The notes under the pieces: model-generated | Told to the model about the DNA's origin: nothing | Databases searched by the model: none | Seen by the model: the letters and a program-made list of their open reading frames with translations, nothing else | Source of the DNA: UBA10677 sp045532295 | GTDB lineage: Bacteria > Bacillota > Clostridia > Christensenellales > Pumilibacteraceae | Direction of reading: 5' to 3' | Assembly (NCBI GenBank): GCA_045532295.1 | Contig: JAZSFP010000011.1 | Coordinates: 61,085-125,084 of the forward strand | Length of the DNA: 64,000 nucleotides | Part shown: piece after piece, positions 34,113 to 42,773 of the stretch | Layout of the letters: every line of letters starts with the position of its first letter | How positions within the stretch are numbered: position 1 is the first letter of the stretch | Program-made: the position numbers and the translations under genes

Positions 34113-34940
34113 ATGTACCGTAAAATTTTGACAATCCAGGATATTTCTTGCGTAGGACAATGCTCGCTCACCGTCGCGCTCCCCATAATTTCCGCGTGCG
34201 GAATAGAAACGGCAATACTCCCTTCCGCCGTTCTTTCCACTCACACCGCAGGCTTTAGCGGATTTACCTTTAGGGATTTAACGGACGATATGGAAGGCAT
34301 TTGCGCGCACTGGGAAAAGGAAAATATCAAGTTTGACGGCATTTACACGGGATACCTTGGTAGCGAAGAGCAGATAGAACTCGTTAAAAGCATAGTTAAA
34401 CGCACGCTAAAGGATAACGCTCCGCTTATCGTAGATCCTGCAATGGCGGATAACGGCAAACTCTATCCCGCCTTTGACCTCGCTTACGCTAACAAGATGA
34501 AATCGCTTTGCGCTATCGCCGATTATCTTATTCCTAATCTTACCGAGGCTTGTTTCCTTACGGGCGTTGAATACCGTAACGAATACGACCAAGATTATAT
34601 CTCTAAGGTCGTGGACGGCTTGCTCTCTTTGGGCGCGAAAACGGTAGTGCTTACGGGCGTTTCTTATAGAAAGGATAAAACGGGCGTGCTCGTTGCGGAT
34701 AAATCGAACGCTTATTACTACGAGCACGATAAACTCCCCAACTCTTGCCACGGCACTGGCGATATCTACGCCTCCGCTTTCGTGGGCGCGCTTACAAGAG
34801 GCAAAACCGCGCAAGAGTCCGCGCGCATTTCCGCCGACTATACCGTCGCTTGCATAAGGGAAACAGCAAAGCACGAAAACCACTGGTACGGCGCCTCCTT
34901 CGAGCCCGTCCTCCCCTCCCTCATTAAATCCCTCGAATAA
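34113..34940 (+). CDS. pdxK: Pyridoxal/pyridoxamine kinase
   Basis: A 275-residue ribokinase-fold kinase that phosphorylates B6 vitamers. Seen: ILTIQDISCVGQCSL at the N-terminus, VLSTHTAGFSG, IVDPAMADNG, LIPNLTEACFLTG and the anion-hole/catalytic SCHGTGDIYASAF (GTGD). The set matches the PdxY/PdxK group of Firmicutes. A strong GAGGAGG site lies upstream. Divergent pdxR should control it. Confidence 0.93.
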   Translation: MYRKILTIQDISCVGQCSLTVALPIISACGIETAILPSAVLSTHTAGFSGFTFRDLTDDMEGICAHWEKENIKFDGIYTGYLGSEEQIELVKSIVKRTLKDNAPLIVDPAMADNGKLYPAFDLAYANKMKSLCAIADYLIPNLTEACFLTGVEYRNEYDQDYISKVVDGLLSLGAKTVVLTGVSYRKDKTGVLVADKSNAYYYEHDKLPNSCHGTGDIYASAFVGALTRGKTAQESARISADYTVACIRETAKHENHWYGASFEPVLPSLIKSLE

Positions 34941-34954
34941 TCAAAACCCAACGA

Positions 34955-34992
34955 AAAAGAGTAGTCTTCATCGACTACTCTTTCTTTTTTTG
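34955..34992. terminator. Bidirectional terminator, repeated copy 1
   Basis: AAAGAGTAGTC, TTCATC, GACTACTCTTT followed by CTTTTTTT. A near-identical hairpin lies at 40473-40506, again beside the 3' end of a BspA-type gene. Confidence 0.9.
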
Positions 34993-35021
34993 TTAAGATT
35001 TTTAATAACCGTTAGCGTTTT

Positions 35022-37745
35022 TTAGTTACCAGTATATCCCCAAACCACAGGACGATTACTATCATTCCAGTACGTATCCCATCCACTCGGTTTACTCGTC
35101 GCCTCGCAGTAAATGGTAAGATTATTGCAACCACTGAACGCACCCCAACCTATACTCGTTACGCTATTAGGTATCGTTACGCTTTCTAAACTGCTGCATC
35201 CACTGAACGCCGTAATGCCTATGCTCGTTACGCTATAAGTTTTTTCATTATACGTAATGCTATTTGGAATATTTGCAACTTTAATGTTTGACGGTTGACG
35301 ACAAACAGTAGCGTTATCGCTATTTAATTGATAACCTATACCATCAACTATAATACTACTCCAATAAACAGGACGATTACTATAATTCCAAGAATTACTC
35401 CAACCACTTGGCTTGCTTGTCGCCTCACAGTAAATAGAAAGACTGTCGCAACCACTGAACGCACTATTTATACTCGTTACGCTATCGGGTATCGAAATAC
35501 TCTCTAAACTACTGCAATATGCGAATGCCAAACCTCCTATGCTCGTTACTCTATTGGGTATCGTTATGCTTGTTAAACTGTCGCAACCATAGAACGCCCT
35601 ATCCCTTATGCTCGTTACGCTATTAGGTATCGTTACGCTCTCTAAACTACTACAATTATAGAACGCATCCTCGCCTATGCTTGTTACGCTATAAGTTTTT
35701 TCATTATACGTAATACTGCTTGGAATATTTGCAACTTTAATGTTTGATGGTTGTTCAGCAACAGTAGCGTTATCGCCATTTATCTGATAAACTATGTCAT
35801 CAACTATAATCCTACCCCAAAGAACAGGACGATTATCCCCATTCCAAGAACTACTCCAACCCCTTAGTGTACTCGCCATTTCACAGTAAATGGTAAGGTT
35901 ACTGCAACCATCGAACGCACCCCACCCCATACTCGTTACGCTATTGGGTATCGCGACGCTCTCTAAACTACTGCAACCATTGAACGCAGCATACCCTATA
36001 CTCGTAACACTATTAGGTATCGCGACGCTCTCTAAACTACTGCAACCACTGAACGCATAATTCCCTATACTTGTTACGCTATTTGGTATCGTTACGCTCT
36101 CTAAACTACTGCAACCACTGAACGCATAACTGCTTATGCTTGTTGCATTAGTTATATTGGCGTGAATTACAAGTTCATCGTTTATATATAAATTCTCTGC
36201 ATAACATATCGGGTTTGAATAATCATTATTAAAATCTATCTGTACCCAATCGTCTATCGTTCCAAGATAATTTACTTTCTCTAAACTACTGCAACTTTCG
36301 AACGCAAAATGACCTATACTCGTTACGCTATCAGGTATCGTTACACTCGTTAGGCTACTACAACCATCGAACGCACCCCAATCTATACTCGTTACGCTAT
36401 TGGGTATCGTTATGCTTGTTAAACTACTGCAACCATCGAACGCATAACTATTTATGCTAGTTATGCTATTGGGTATCGAAATACTCTCTAAACTACTGCA
36501 AGAACAGAATGCACCACTCCATATGCTCGTTACACTATTGGGTATCGTTACGCTCTCTAAACTACTGCACCCACTGAACGCATAACTGCTTATGCTTGTT
36601 ACGCTATCGGGTATCGTTATGCTCGTTAGACTACTGCAACTACTGAACGCACTATCCCCTATGCTCGTTACGCTATTGGGTATTGTTATGCTCGTTAGAC
36701 TACTACATCCCTCAAACGCACTATCCCCTATGCTCGTTACGCTATTGGGTATTGTTATGCTCGTTAAACTACTACAATTCAAGAACGCATTTATACTTAT
36801 AAATTTACAAGTATTTTTAATCGTAGCGTTTGTAATAGCGGAAGAGGTCGTACCTGCTAAATATAAACATTTATTAGTATCATTACCTAAATATTTCAAA
36901 TTATCACTTTCATTATAAATCAAACTACTGCATCCCTCAAACGCATGCCCCCCTATACTTGTTACGCTATTTGGTATCGTTATGCTCTCTAAACTGTAGC
37001 AACCATAGAACGCACTATCCCCTATACTCGTTACATAATTGGGAATTGTAATCGAAGTTACCTTTTTGTCTTTAATCCCCGTAATTTTACAAGTCGTTTC
37101 CGTTGAAATATATTCAAAATAATCTTTTCTCTTATAATAGACTTTAAGCGTAAGCACTCCGTTTTCGTCAATAATTCCTTGTAGTACGCTTTTTCCCTCG
37201 TCAATCGTAAAATGTTCATAACTCAATACTTGAGCGTTAACACTTTTTCCAACTTCAGCAGTATACGAACTTCTTTTGTCTAACTCGTATTCGCCCATTA
37301 AATCTTCCAAATAATATTCAACGAAATACCACTCTTGAGGTGGCGCAGGCGGTATATTACTTAAAGCAACTATTCCTACTATTATAAGGGTTGCGCTAAC
37401 GACGCTTATCGGCGCGATGAATAACGCTTTACGGTGATTTTGCCATAAGTTTACGAAAAACTTTTTGATAGCGCAAAATATAAAACTTACGAAATCGCAA
37501 ATTCGTTTCCACAGTGATACCGATTGTTTTTTAGGTTTATCCGTTGACAAAAGTTCGGAAACGGTATTAGATGCACTCTCTTCTCTCTTGCGTAATCCCG
37601 TATCGACTTTTTCTTCTCGCTCTTCCGCGTCAAAATCCGAGAACTTATTGCTGTCCTCGTTAGTTTCATCGACAAATCTGTCTTTTTTATCGTCCTTGTA
37701 CCCGTCGCTTAAACGGGCGCTTTTTTTCTTGGGATTATTCCCCAT
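35022..37745 (-). CDS. Membrane-anchored BspA-type leucine-rich-repeat protein
   Basis: A 907-residue protein. Residues 1-90 are charged and probably cytosolic; one hydrophobic helix near residues 113-135 (FIAPISVVSATLIIVGIVAL) anchors it with the C-terminus outside. After a 100-residue linker come about 25 LRR_5/BspA repeats (ITIPNSVTSIGDSAFxGCSSL) interrupted by the same spacer blocks as the lipoprotein at 19588-24156 (IYCEATSKPSGWSNSW, EKVNYLGTIDDWVQIDF). The ATG at 37745 follows GGAGG; an apparent longer start lies inside the leader RNA. It probably has an adhesive or scaffold role at the cell surface, expressed under the same type of leader as its paralogue. Confidence 0.9.
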   Translation of the reverse strand: MGNNPKKKSARLSDGYKDDKKDRFVDETNEDSNKFSDFDAEEREEKVDTGLRKREESASNTVSELLSTDKPKKQSVSLWKRICDFVSFIFCAIKKFFVNLWQNHRKALFIAPISVVSATLIIVGIVALSNIPPAPPQEWYFVEYYLEDLMGEYELDKRSSYTAEVGKSVNAQVLSYEHFTIDEGKSVLQGIIDENGVLTLKVYYKRKDYFEYISTETTCKITGIKDKKVTSITIPNYVTSIGDSAFYGCYSLESITIPNSVTSIGGHAFEGCSSLIYNESDNLKYLGNDTNKCLYLAGTTSSAITNATIKNTCKFISINAFLNCSSLTSITIPNSVTSIGDSAFEGCSSLTSITIPNSVTSIGDSAFSSCSSLTSITIPDSVTSISSYAFSGCSSLESVTIPNSVTSIWSGAFCSCSSLESISIPNSITSINSYAFDGCSSLTSITIPNSVTSIDWGAFDGCSSLTSVTIPDSVTSIGHFAFESCSSLEKVNYLGTIDDWVQIDFNNDYSNPICYAENLYINDELVIHANITNATSISSYAFSGCSSLESVTIPNSVTSIGNYAFSGCSSLESVAIPNSVTSIGYAAFNGCSSLESVAIPNSVTSMGWGAFDGCSNLTIYCEMASTLRGWSSSWNGDNRPVLWGRIIVDDIVYQINGDNATVAEQPSNIKVANIPSSITYNEKTYSVTSIGEDAFYNCSSLESVTIPNSVTSIRDRAFYGCDSLTSITIPNRVTSIGGLAFAYCSSLESISIPDSVTSINSAFSGCDSLSIYCEATSKPSGWSNSWNYSNRPVYWSSIIVDGIGYQLNSDNATVCRQPSNIKVANIPNSITYNEKTYSVTSIGITAFSGCSSLESVTIPNSVTSIGWGAFSGCNNLTIYCEATSKPSGWDTYWNDSNRPVVWGYTGN

Positions 37746-37756
37746 TTCTTCCTCCA

Positions 37757-37922
37757 AAATAAAAAAGTGTCGATTGCAAAGCAAACGACACCCACAAAGT
37801 GACCGTTCGCTTAGTTGCGACACTAACTACAATAAATAACCTTTACAGAAGATTTATATATTGCGAAACAAGTACACTCTGTTACCGAGTATACTTCTTA
37901 CAAGGTTATTTAGTTAGGTCGC
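37757..37922 (-). promoter_or_regulatory. Conserved structured leader, copy B
   Basis: Minus strand. GCGACCTAACTAAATAACC (37922-37904) pairs with the arm 37841-37817, which ends CTTAGTGTCGC in the same way as copy A (here GTTAGTGTCGC). An internal hairpin AAGTATACTC/GAGTGTACTT matches copy A with a U-A to C-G exchange. The alternative pairing is GTGTCG (37823-37818) with CGACAC (37772-37767) around AAGCGAACG/CGTTTGCTT (37812-37804 with 37787-37779), followed by TTTTTTATTTT and then GGAGG. Helix sequences differ from copy A while pairing is kept, so structure rather than sequence is conserved. Confidence 0.75.
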
Positions 37923-37928
37923 ATTATT

Positions 37929-37957
37929 ATTGTACCACTTTTGAGAGGGTTTGTCAA
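37929..37957 (-). promoter_or_regulatory. Promoter of leader B
   Basis: TTGACA (37957-37952), 17-bp spacer, TACAAT (37934-37929), with GCGACC seven bases downstream, as in copy A. Confidence 0.88.
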
Positions 37958-38050
37958 TGCTTTCCTTTTTAAATATATAATTTAGTGGGGATTGGTATAA
38001 GAAAAAGTTTGGGGGTTATAATAATTCTCTATGAATATTTCGTGGACAAG

Positions 38051-38080
38051 ATGACAAAAAGGTGCTATACTGTTTATAAT
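38051..38080 (+). promoter_or_regulatory. Candidate hppA promoter
   Basis: ATGACA (38051-38056), 18-bp spacer, TATAAT (38075-38080). A second weaker TTGACT at 38101 is also possible. The remaining leader to 38172 contains a small GGCTA/TAGCC hairpin and the AGGAGG ribosome site. Confidence 0.55.
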
Positions 38081-38172
38081 GGGTAGAGTTGGGGTTTATC
38101 TTGACTTTGCTTTAGACTATATTATTATTACTTTAAAGGGCTACTATAAAGATAGCCTAACAGGAGGAAAAA

Positions 38173-40452
38173 ATGGAAAACTGGTTAATGGTCATCGTAT
38201 TGTTTGCCGTTCTTTTGGCTTTTTCCGTTGTGGTTCTTAACTTCTATCTTACGAAGAAGTTGAAAGAGGGCAACGAGAAAATGCAGGAAATTGCAGCGGC
38301 GATTAGAGAGGGCGCGAACGCCTTTATTGCTTACGAATACAAAATCGTTGCAATAATAGGTAGTATCGTTGCCGTTATCCTCGGTCTCGTTATCTCTTGG
38401 GAAACGGGCGTGGCTTTTGCAATCGGCGCGGTTATGAGCGCAAGCGCAGGCTTTATCGGTATGAAAATCGCAACCTACGCTAACGTGCGCGTAGCAAACA
38501 CCGCTAACGAGACGAGAAACACGGGCGCAACGGTTAAAGTTGCTTTCCGCGGTGGCTCTGTTATGGGTCTTTGCGTTGCAGCGTTTGCTCTTTTGGGTAT
38601 TTTAATCGTTTACTTTATTTTCGGCGTGGGCGCAGGTATGCTTGAAACGACGAGCGCAACGGGTGTAGTTACTAAACTTAATCCTATCACTGGACAAACC
38701 TATTCGCTCTCGCTTATTCTTTCCGGTTACGCGCTTGGCTGTTCGATTATCGCTCTATTTAAGCGTGTGGGCGGTGGTATCTACACTAAGGCTGCGGATA
38801 TGGGCGCAGACCTCGTTGGTAAAACCGAGGCGCATATTCCCGAAGACGACCCCCGTAACCCCGCTACCATTGCTGATAACGTAGGCGATAACGTAGGCGA
38901 CGTTGCCGGACTTGGCGCGGACCTTTTGGAAAGTTTCGTAGGCTCAATCCTCTCTTGCGCAATACTTGCGATTGAAATTTTCACGCATAACGCAGAGTTT
39001 ACTTCCGTTACGCTTTATCATAAGATGATACTCTTCCCCATGCTTTTGGCAGGTATCGGTCTTATTTCCTGCGTTGTCGGTATTCTCTTCCCCTTACTTA
39101 AGAGAAAACTTTCGGACAACCCTCACCTTGAACTCAACCTCGCAACCTATATCTCCGCAGGGCTTGCTATCGTTGGCGGTTTCTTCCTTTCCTTCTTCCT
39201 CTTTGAAGGCGAAGACGCAGGACAAATTGCCGTTGCAGGCTTAGCGCTTGGCAAACTCTCTCCGTGGGTTTGCGCTACCGTCGGTATTGCCGTTGGTATT
39301 CTTATAGGTATGATTTCCGAGTATTACACAAGTTACGACTTCAAACCCACTCGTAATATTTCAAGAGCAAGCAAAGAAGGTTCTGCTCTTACCATTACTC
39401 AGGGCTTAGCGACGGGTATGATTTCCACTATGCTCCCCGTTCTTTGCTTGGGTCTTGCTATTTTCGTTTGCTATCTTCTCGGCGGTATGTACGGCGTTGG
39501 ATGTGGCGCGGTTGGTATGCTCTGTTTCGTCGCTACTACCGTTTCCGTTGACTCCTACGGTCCTATCTCCGATAACGCAGGCGGTATTGCCGAAATGAGC
39601 GGTCTTGACCGTGAGGTTCGCGCAATCACCGATAAACTCGACAGCGTTGGTAACACTACCGCTGCTATCGGTAAAGGCTTTGCTATCGGTTCTGCCGCTC
39701 TTGCGACCGTTTCGATGATGAGTAGTTACCTCTATTCCTTTATGGAAAACCTCGTTCTTAACCTTATCGACCCCAACGTTTTAGTGGGCGCGCTTATAGG
39801 CGCGGCGCTCCCCTTCCTCTTCAGCGGTATGCTTATTAACTCCGTTGCTAAAGCGGCGCGTCATATGGTTGAAGAAGTTCGCCGTCAGTTCCGTGAAATC
39901 CCCGGACTTCTTGAAGGCACGGCTAAACCCGACTACAAAACTTGTATCACGATTGCATCTCAAGGCGCGCTCAAGGAAATGGTACTTCCCGCAATCGTTG
40001 CCATTGCTTTCCCCGTCGTTTGCGGTCTTATCTTCGGTCCTTTGTTCGTTGGCGGTCTCTTAATCGGCGCAACGCTTTCTGCAATTATGCTCGCGGTGTT
40101 TACCGGTAACGCCGGTGGCGCTTGGGATAACGCTAAAAAGTATATCGAGGCAGGTGGCTTGACTAACGCTGAAGACGCTAAAAAGGACGGCGAAGTTCTC
40201 GCCGATGACCTCGGCAAAGAAGAACTCGGTAAAGTTCTCGCAGATAACCTCGGTAAAGAAGAACTCGGTAAAGGCTCGCCCGCTCACGACGCTGCAGTCG
40301 TTGGCGATACCGTTGGCGACCCCCTCAAAGATACCGTTGGTCCTTCGCTCGATATCTTAATCAAGATTATGAGCACGATCGCCCTCGTTTGCGTTCCCCT
40401 CTTCCAAAACTACAACCTCGTCTCGATTATAACCTCACTCCTTGGTCTTTAA
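38173..40452 (+). CDS. hppA: Membrane-bound ion-translocating pyrophosphatase
   Basis: A 759-residue integral membrane protein of about 16 helices that couples PPi hydrolysis to H+ or Na+ pumping. The Mg-PPi site is present: DDPRNPATIADNVGDNVGD near residue 226, EMSGLDREVRAITDKLD, and GDTVGDPLKDTVGPS near the C-terminus. Alanine in GNTTAAIGKGF (near residue 495) indicates the K+-dependent subfamily, whose members may pump Na+ or H+. A 13-residue tandem repeat sits in the last cytoplasmic loop, just before the conserved KGSPAHDAAVVGDT. AGGAGG lies before the ATG. Confidence 0.96.
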   Translation: MENWLMVIVLFAVLLAFSVVVLNFYLTKKLKEGNEKMQEIAAAIREGANAFIAYEYKIVAIIGSIVAVILGLVISWETGVAFAIGAVMSASAGFIGMKIATYANVRVANTANETRNTGATVKVAFRGGSVMGLCVAAFALLGILIVYFIFGVGAGMLETTSATGVVTKLNPITGQTYSLSLILSGYALGCSIIALFKRVGGGIYTKAADMGADLVGKTEAHIPEDDPRNPATIADNVGDNVGDVAGLGADLLESFVGSILSCAILAIEIFTHNAEFTSVTLYHKMILFPMLLAGIGLISCVVGILFPLLKRKLSDNPHLELNLATYISAGLAIVGGFFLSFFLFEGEDAGQIAVAGLALGKLSPWVCATVGIAVGILIGMISEYYTSYDFKPTRNISRASKEGSALTITQGLATGMISTMLPVLCLGLAIFVCYLLGGMYGVGCGAVGMLCFVATTVSVDSYGPISDNAGGIAEMSGLDREVRAITDKLDSVGNTTAAIGKGFAIGSAALATVSMMSSYLYSFMENLVLNLIDPNVLVGALIGAALPFLFSGMLINSVAKAARHMVEEVRRQFREIPGLLEGTAKPDYKTCITIASQGALKEMVLPAIVAIAFPVVCGLIFGPLFVGGLLIGATLSAIMLAVFTGNAGGAWDNAKKYIEAGGLTNAEDAKKDGEVLADDLGKEELGKVLADNLGKEELGKGSPAHDAAVVGDTVGDPLKDTVGPSLDILIKIMSTIALVCVPLFQNYNLVSIITSLLGL
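40195..40272 (+). repeat. 39-bp tandem duplication inside hppA
   Basis: Two in-frame units, 40195-40233 and 40234-40272, encode VLADDLGKEELGK and VLADNLGKEELGK. They lengthen the loop between helix 14/15-type segments and the conserved KGS motif. Confidence 0.92.
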
Positions 40453-40472
40453 TCGTTAGATAAAACGAACAA

Positions 40473-40506
40473 AAAGAGTAGTCCGTGTCGACTACTCTTT
40501 TTTTTT
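40473..40506. terminator. Intrinsic terminator of hppA, repeated copy 2
   Basis: AAAGAGTAGTC, CGTGTC, GACTACTCTTT then a T run. Same stem as 34957-34984, and both are followed by the shared tract TTAAGATTTTTAATAACCG. Confidence 0.9.
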
Positions 40507-40533
40507 AAGATTTTTAATAACCGTTAGCGTTTT

Positions 40534-41193
40534 TTACTCACCTTTGTATCCCCAAACCACAGGACAATCATCGCTATTCCACTCGTCATCCCATCCACTC
40601 GGTTTACTCTCCGCCTCGCAGTAAATGGTAAGATTACTGCAACCACTGAACGCATAATTCCCTATACTCGTTACACTATTAGGTATCGTTATGCTCTCTA
40701 AACTACTGCAATCATAGAACGCATAAATCCCTATGCTCGTTACACTATTAGGTATCGTTATGCTCTCTAAACTACTGCAATACTTGAACACTTCCCCTCC
40801 TATACTCGTTACGCTATTGGGTATCGTTATGCTCTCTAAACTACTGCAATACCTGAACGCCTCATACCCTATACTCATAACACTATTGGGTATCGTTATG
40901 CTCTCTAAACTACTGCAATCATAGAACGCACTATCCCCTATGCTCGTTACGCTATTTGGAATAACAAACGAGGTTGCTGTTTTTCCTCCTGCATACTGAA
41001 TTAGTGCCGTTTTGTGTTTGTCGTAAAGATTGCCATCAAGCGAACTATAATTAGGATTATTCTCATCTACCACTATTTCCGTTAAACTACTGCAACAACT
41101 GAACACTCCATACCCGATACTCGTTACGCTACTTGGTATCGTTATGCTCTCTAAACTACTGCAACCAGCGAACGCACCCGTTAAAGACCTCAA
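40534..41193 (-). pseudogene. Truncated BspA-type leucine-rich-repeat gene (C-terminal fragment)
   Basis: About 219 residues of LRR_5/BspA repeats (ESITIPNSVTSIGxxAF), with the EIVVDENNPNYSSLDGN block and the C-terminal NLTIYCEAESKPSGW ending shared with the gene at 35022. No signal peptide, membrane anchor or ribosome site precedes it: homology ends near 41190, and the upstream frame (ILKISVGVQLRSL back to a stop near 41260) is not LRR. Its 3' flank matches that of the intact gene. It is best read as the remnant of a third surface gene cut by the mobile element that begins here. A chimeric assembly join is an alternative. Confidence 0.7.
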
Positions 41194-41390
41194 CTGAACA
41201 CCTACTGAAATTTTTAATATTCTTGCACCCTTGCACTCTTGGAATATTGAGAAGTAAAGAGAGATTACCTACCTTATTCGCACTTTTAATTTCTCCAAAA
41301 TTATTGCCTTGCGTTTGTGTCGTTGTATCACAGATAAAAGCGAAAGTAAACGGGAAAAAATATGGCTTAAAACATTATATATACTTTCAA

Positions 41391-41426
41391 GAGTTAGGCT
41401 CGATTATGAGCTTAGCTCTTTTTTTA
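41391..41426 (+). terminator. Orphan intrinsic terminator at element edge
   Basis: GAGTTAGGCTC (41391-41401), GATTAT, GAGCTTAGCTC (41408-41418), an 11-bp stem with two G-U pairs, then eight T residues. No plus-strand gene precedes it, so it either insulates the element operon or ends a short RNA. Confidence 0.85.
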
Positions 41427-41455
41427 TACTCACGCAATATTTTTGTCCTCTCTCG

Positions 41456-41483
41456 TTGACTTTCGTGGGACGCTACATAATAC
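41456..41483 (+). promoter_or_regulatory. Candidate promoter of mobile-element operon
   Basis: TTGACT (41456-41461), 16-bp spacer, TAATAC (41478-41483). It would serve the long run of small genes starting at 41560. Confidence 0.5.
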
Positions 41484-41559
41484 TGCAAAATTTGGGCTTT
41501 TCTCCGTGATACTTAGCCCCTGCCGCAAGGCTAATAATAATTTTGGAGGTATTCAAAAA

Positions 41560-41859
41560 ATGAAAAAAGTAGTTTATGGAGTTTCAAGGTATGTAAAAGG
41601 TGAAATTTCCAAATTAACAGGTATCGGTTATATAACTGATACAGACTTGGTAATTGCTTGTATGAGCAAGAAAGGTACACCGTATATAAGGGTATTTGAA
41701 GATTGCATCAAAGATTGCCACTCTATCCCTAACAGAGATAAGGAATACAAAGGTGGCTATTACGAAATCCGTGAAGTTGAATTTGAACAAGAAAACGGTA
41801 GTAAAGAAACAAGAGAAATTACCATTGAATACAACATTTGGTACAAACTTGCAGACTAA
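41560..41859 (+). CDS. Unknown small protein, first gene of element operon
   Basis: A 99-residue soluble protein (MKKVVYGVSRYVKGEISKLT start; IREVEFEQENGSKETREI near the end). No family recognised. GGAGG at good spacing fixes the ATG at 41560. It heads a packed plus-strand run of small genes that includes ardA, and such leading-region genes are often early-expressed after DNA entry. Confidence 0.75.
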   Translation: MKKVVYGVSRYVKGEISKLTGIGYITDTDLVIACMSKKGTPYIRVFEDCIKDCHSIPNRDKEYKGGYYEIREVEFEQENGSKETREITIEYNIWYKLAD

Positions 41860-41880
41860 AAATAAGGAGTTAAATATATT

Positions 41881-42117
41881 ATGAAAAACAAATTTTACTT
41901 AAAAGAATTTCAATACCACGATGGTGAAAACTTCGTTACGTTCAATATCTATGACCTTAACGAAAACAACAAGACTATTACAGTAGCCATCACTAATCAA
42001 GGCAAAATAAGCCTTGTAGAGTATGACCTTCTTCAAGATGAGGAAGGTCTTTATTTTGAATATGGTGTAAATTATGCACGCATTAACGTAGATGACTTTG
42101 AGGAGGTGAACGACTAA
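41881..42117 (+). CDS. Unknown small acidic protein
   Basis: A 78-residue acidic protein (many Asp, Glu, Asn and aromatic residues) beginning MKNKFYLKEFQYHDGENF. Its stop overlaps the next start (TAATG). No family recognised. Small acidic proteins beside ArdA are candidates for DNA mimics, but this is inference only. Confidence 0.7.
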   Translation: MKNKFYLKEFQYHDGENFVTFNIYDLNENNKTITVAITNQGKISLVEYDLLQDEEGLYFEYGVNYARINVDDFEEVND

Positions 42118-42215
42118 TGGATAAGCCTATATGGGATTACTCAGAATTGCTTGAAGAAGCAAAAGACCGTATCGAAGAAAAAATCGCTATCGAAGGAGGT
42201 AATTACGATGATTAG
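42117..42215 (+). CDS. Very small acidic protein overlapping ardA
   Basis: A 32-residue frame, MDKPIWDYSELLEEAKDRIE to GGNYDD, coupled to the previous stop (TAATG) and overlapping the ardA start by eight bases. It also contains the ardA ribosome site. It may be a real short peptide or simply a translational coupler. Confidence 0.5.
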   Translation: MDKPIWDYSELLEEAKDRIEEKIAIEGGNYDD

Positions 42216-42771
42216 AAGTAACGATATTCAAATTGTTATCGGCTCTTGGGGTTCGTATAACGAATGTAACGAAAGAGCTTTAGGCTCTAAATGGATTTGT
42301 CTGAACAACTATGAAGACTGGGAAGAAATCGAAGAAGAACTTAAAGCACAGGGATTTGAGCTTGACGGTATTGATGAAGAGCTTTTCATACAAGACATTG
42401 AGAATTTTCCTTGTGATAGCGGCGTTAATTGGGATTACGTTCACCCACAAACGCTATTTGAACTGCTTAAAAAGTCTGGCATTTTAGACGATGACGATAA
42501 ATACGAGCGTGCTGAAATCTTTTGTGAAATCGAAGGTTATCAGGAATGGAAACGCCGTGTTGAAGAAGATGAAGAAAATTGGGATAGCGATATGTACCTC
42601 TACCCCGATTTTGATTGGTATGACTTAGGACACCACTTTATCCACGACGTCTGCTGTCACGAAATACCTGATTGGCTTGAAAATTATATCGACTACGCCC
42701 GGTATGGCGAAGAACTGTCCTATGACGGTTTTAGAGAATACTCAGGTGGAATTGTTGAAATACGGAGGTGA
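42208..42771 (+). CDS. ardA: Antirestriction protein ArdA
   Basis: A 187-residue acidic protein of the ArdA family, an elongated DNA mimic that blocks type I restriction enzymes and helps incoming mobile DNA survive. Seen: VIGSWGSYNECNERALGSKW at the N-terminus, then NYEDWEEIEEELKAQGF, QDIENFPCDSGVNWDYVHP and a strongly acidic body. The ATG at 42208 follows AAGGAGGT; a longer frame is rejected because it overlaps the preceding gene. ArdA on the same element as a restriction-modification operon (51165-56152) suggests protection against host type I systems rather than its own. Confidence 0.85.
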   Translation: MIRSNDIQIVIGSWGSYNECNERALGSKWICLNNYEDWEEIEEELKAQGFELDGIDEELFIQDIENFPCDSGVNWDYVHPQTLFELLKKSGILDDDDKYERAEIFCEIEGYQEWKRRVEEDEENWDSDMYLYPDFDWYDLGHHFIHDVCCHEIPDWLENYIDYARYGEELSYDGFREYSGGIVEIRR

Positions 42772-42773
42772 TT

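Larger units (their letters stand above)
41194..41559. other. Junction region between chromosome and mobile element
   Basis: No convincing gene. On the minus strand a frame reads through FFPFTFAFICDTTTQTQGNN and on towards the LRR fragment in a different phase, but with stops. The stretch contains an orphan plus-strand terminator, a candidate promoter and, near 41512-41533, a small TTAGCC/GGCTAA hairpin ahead of GGAGG. Confidence 0.5.

Noticed and set aside
38085..38172. Riboswitch ahead of hppA
   Set aside because: Only a short GGCTA/TAGCC hairpin is present, with no T run or conserved aptamer.
41133..41459. Plus-strand frame across the junction
   Set aside because: It runs antisense through LRR repeats and then through the terminator hairpin; no ribosome site.
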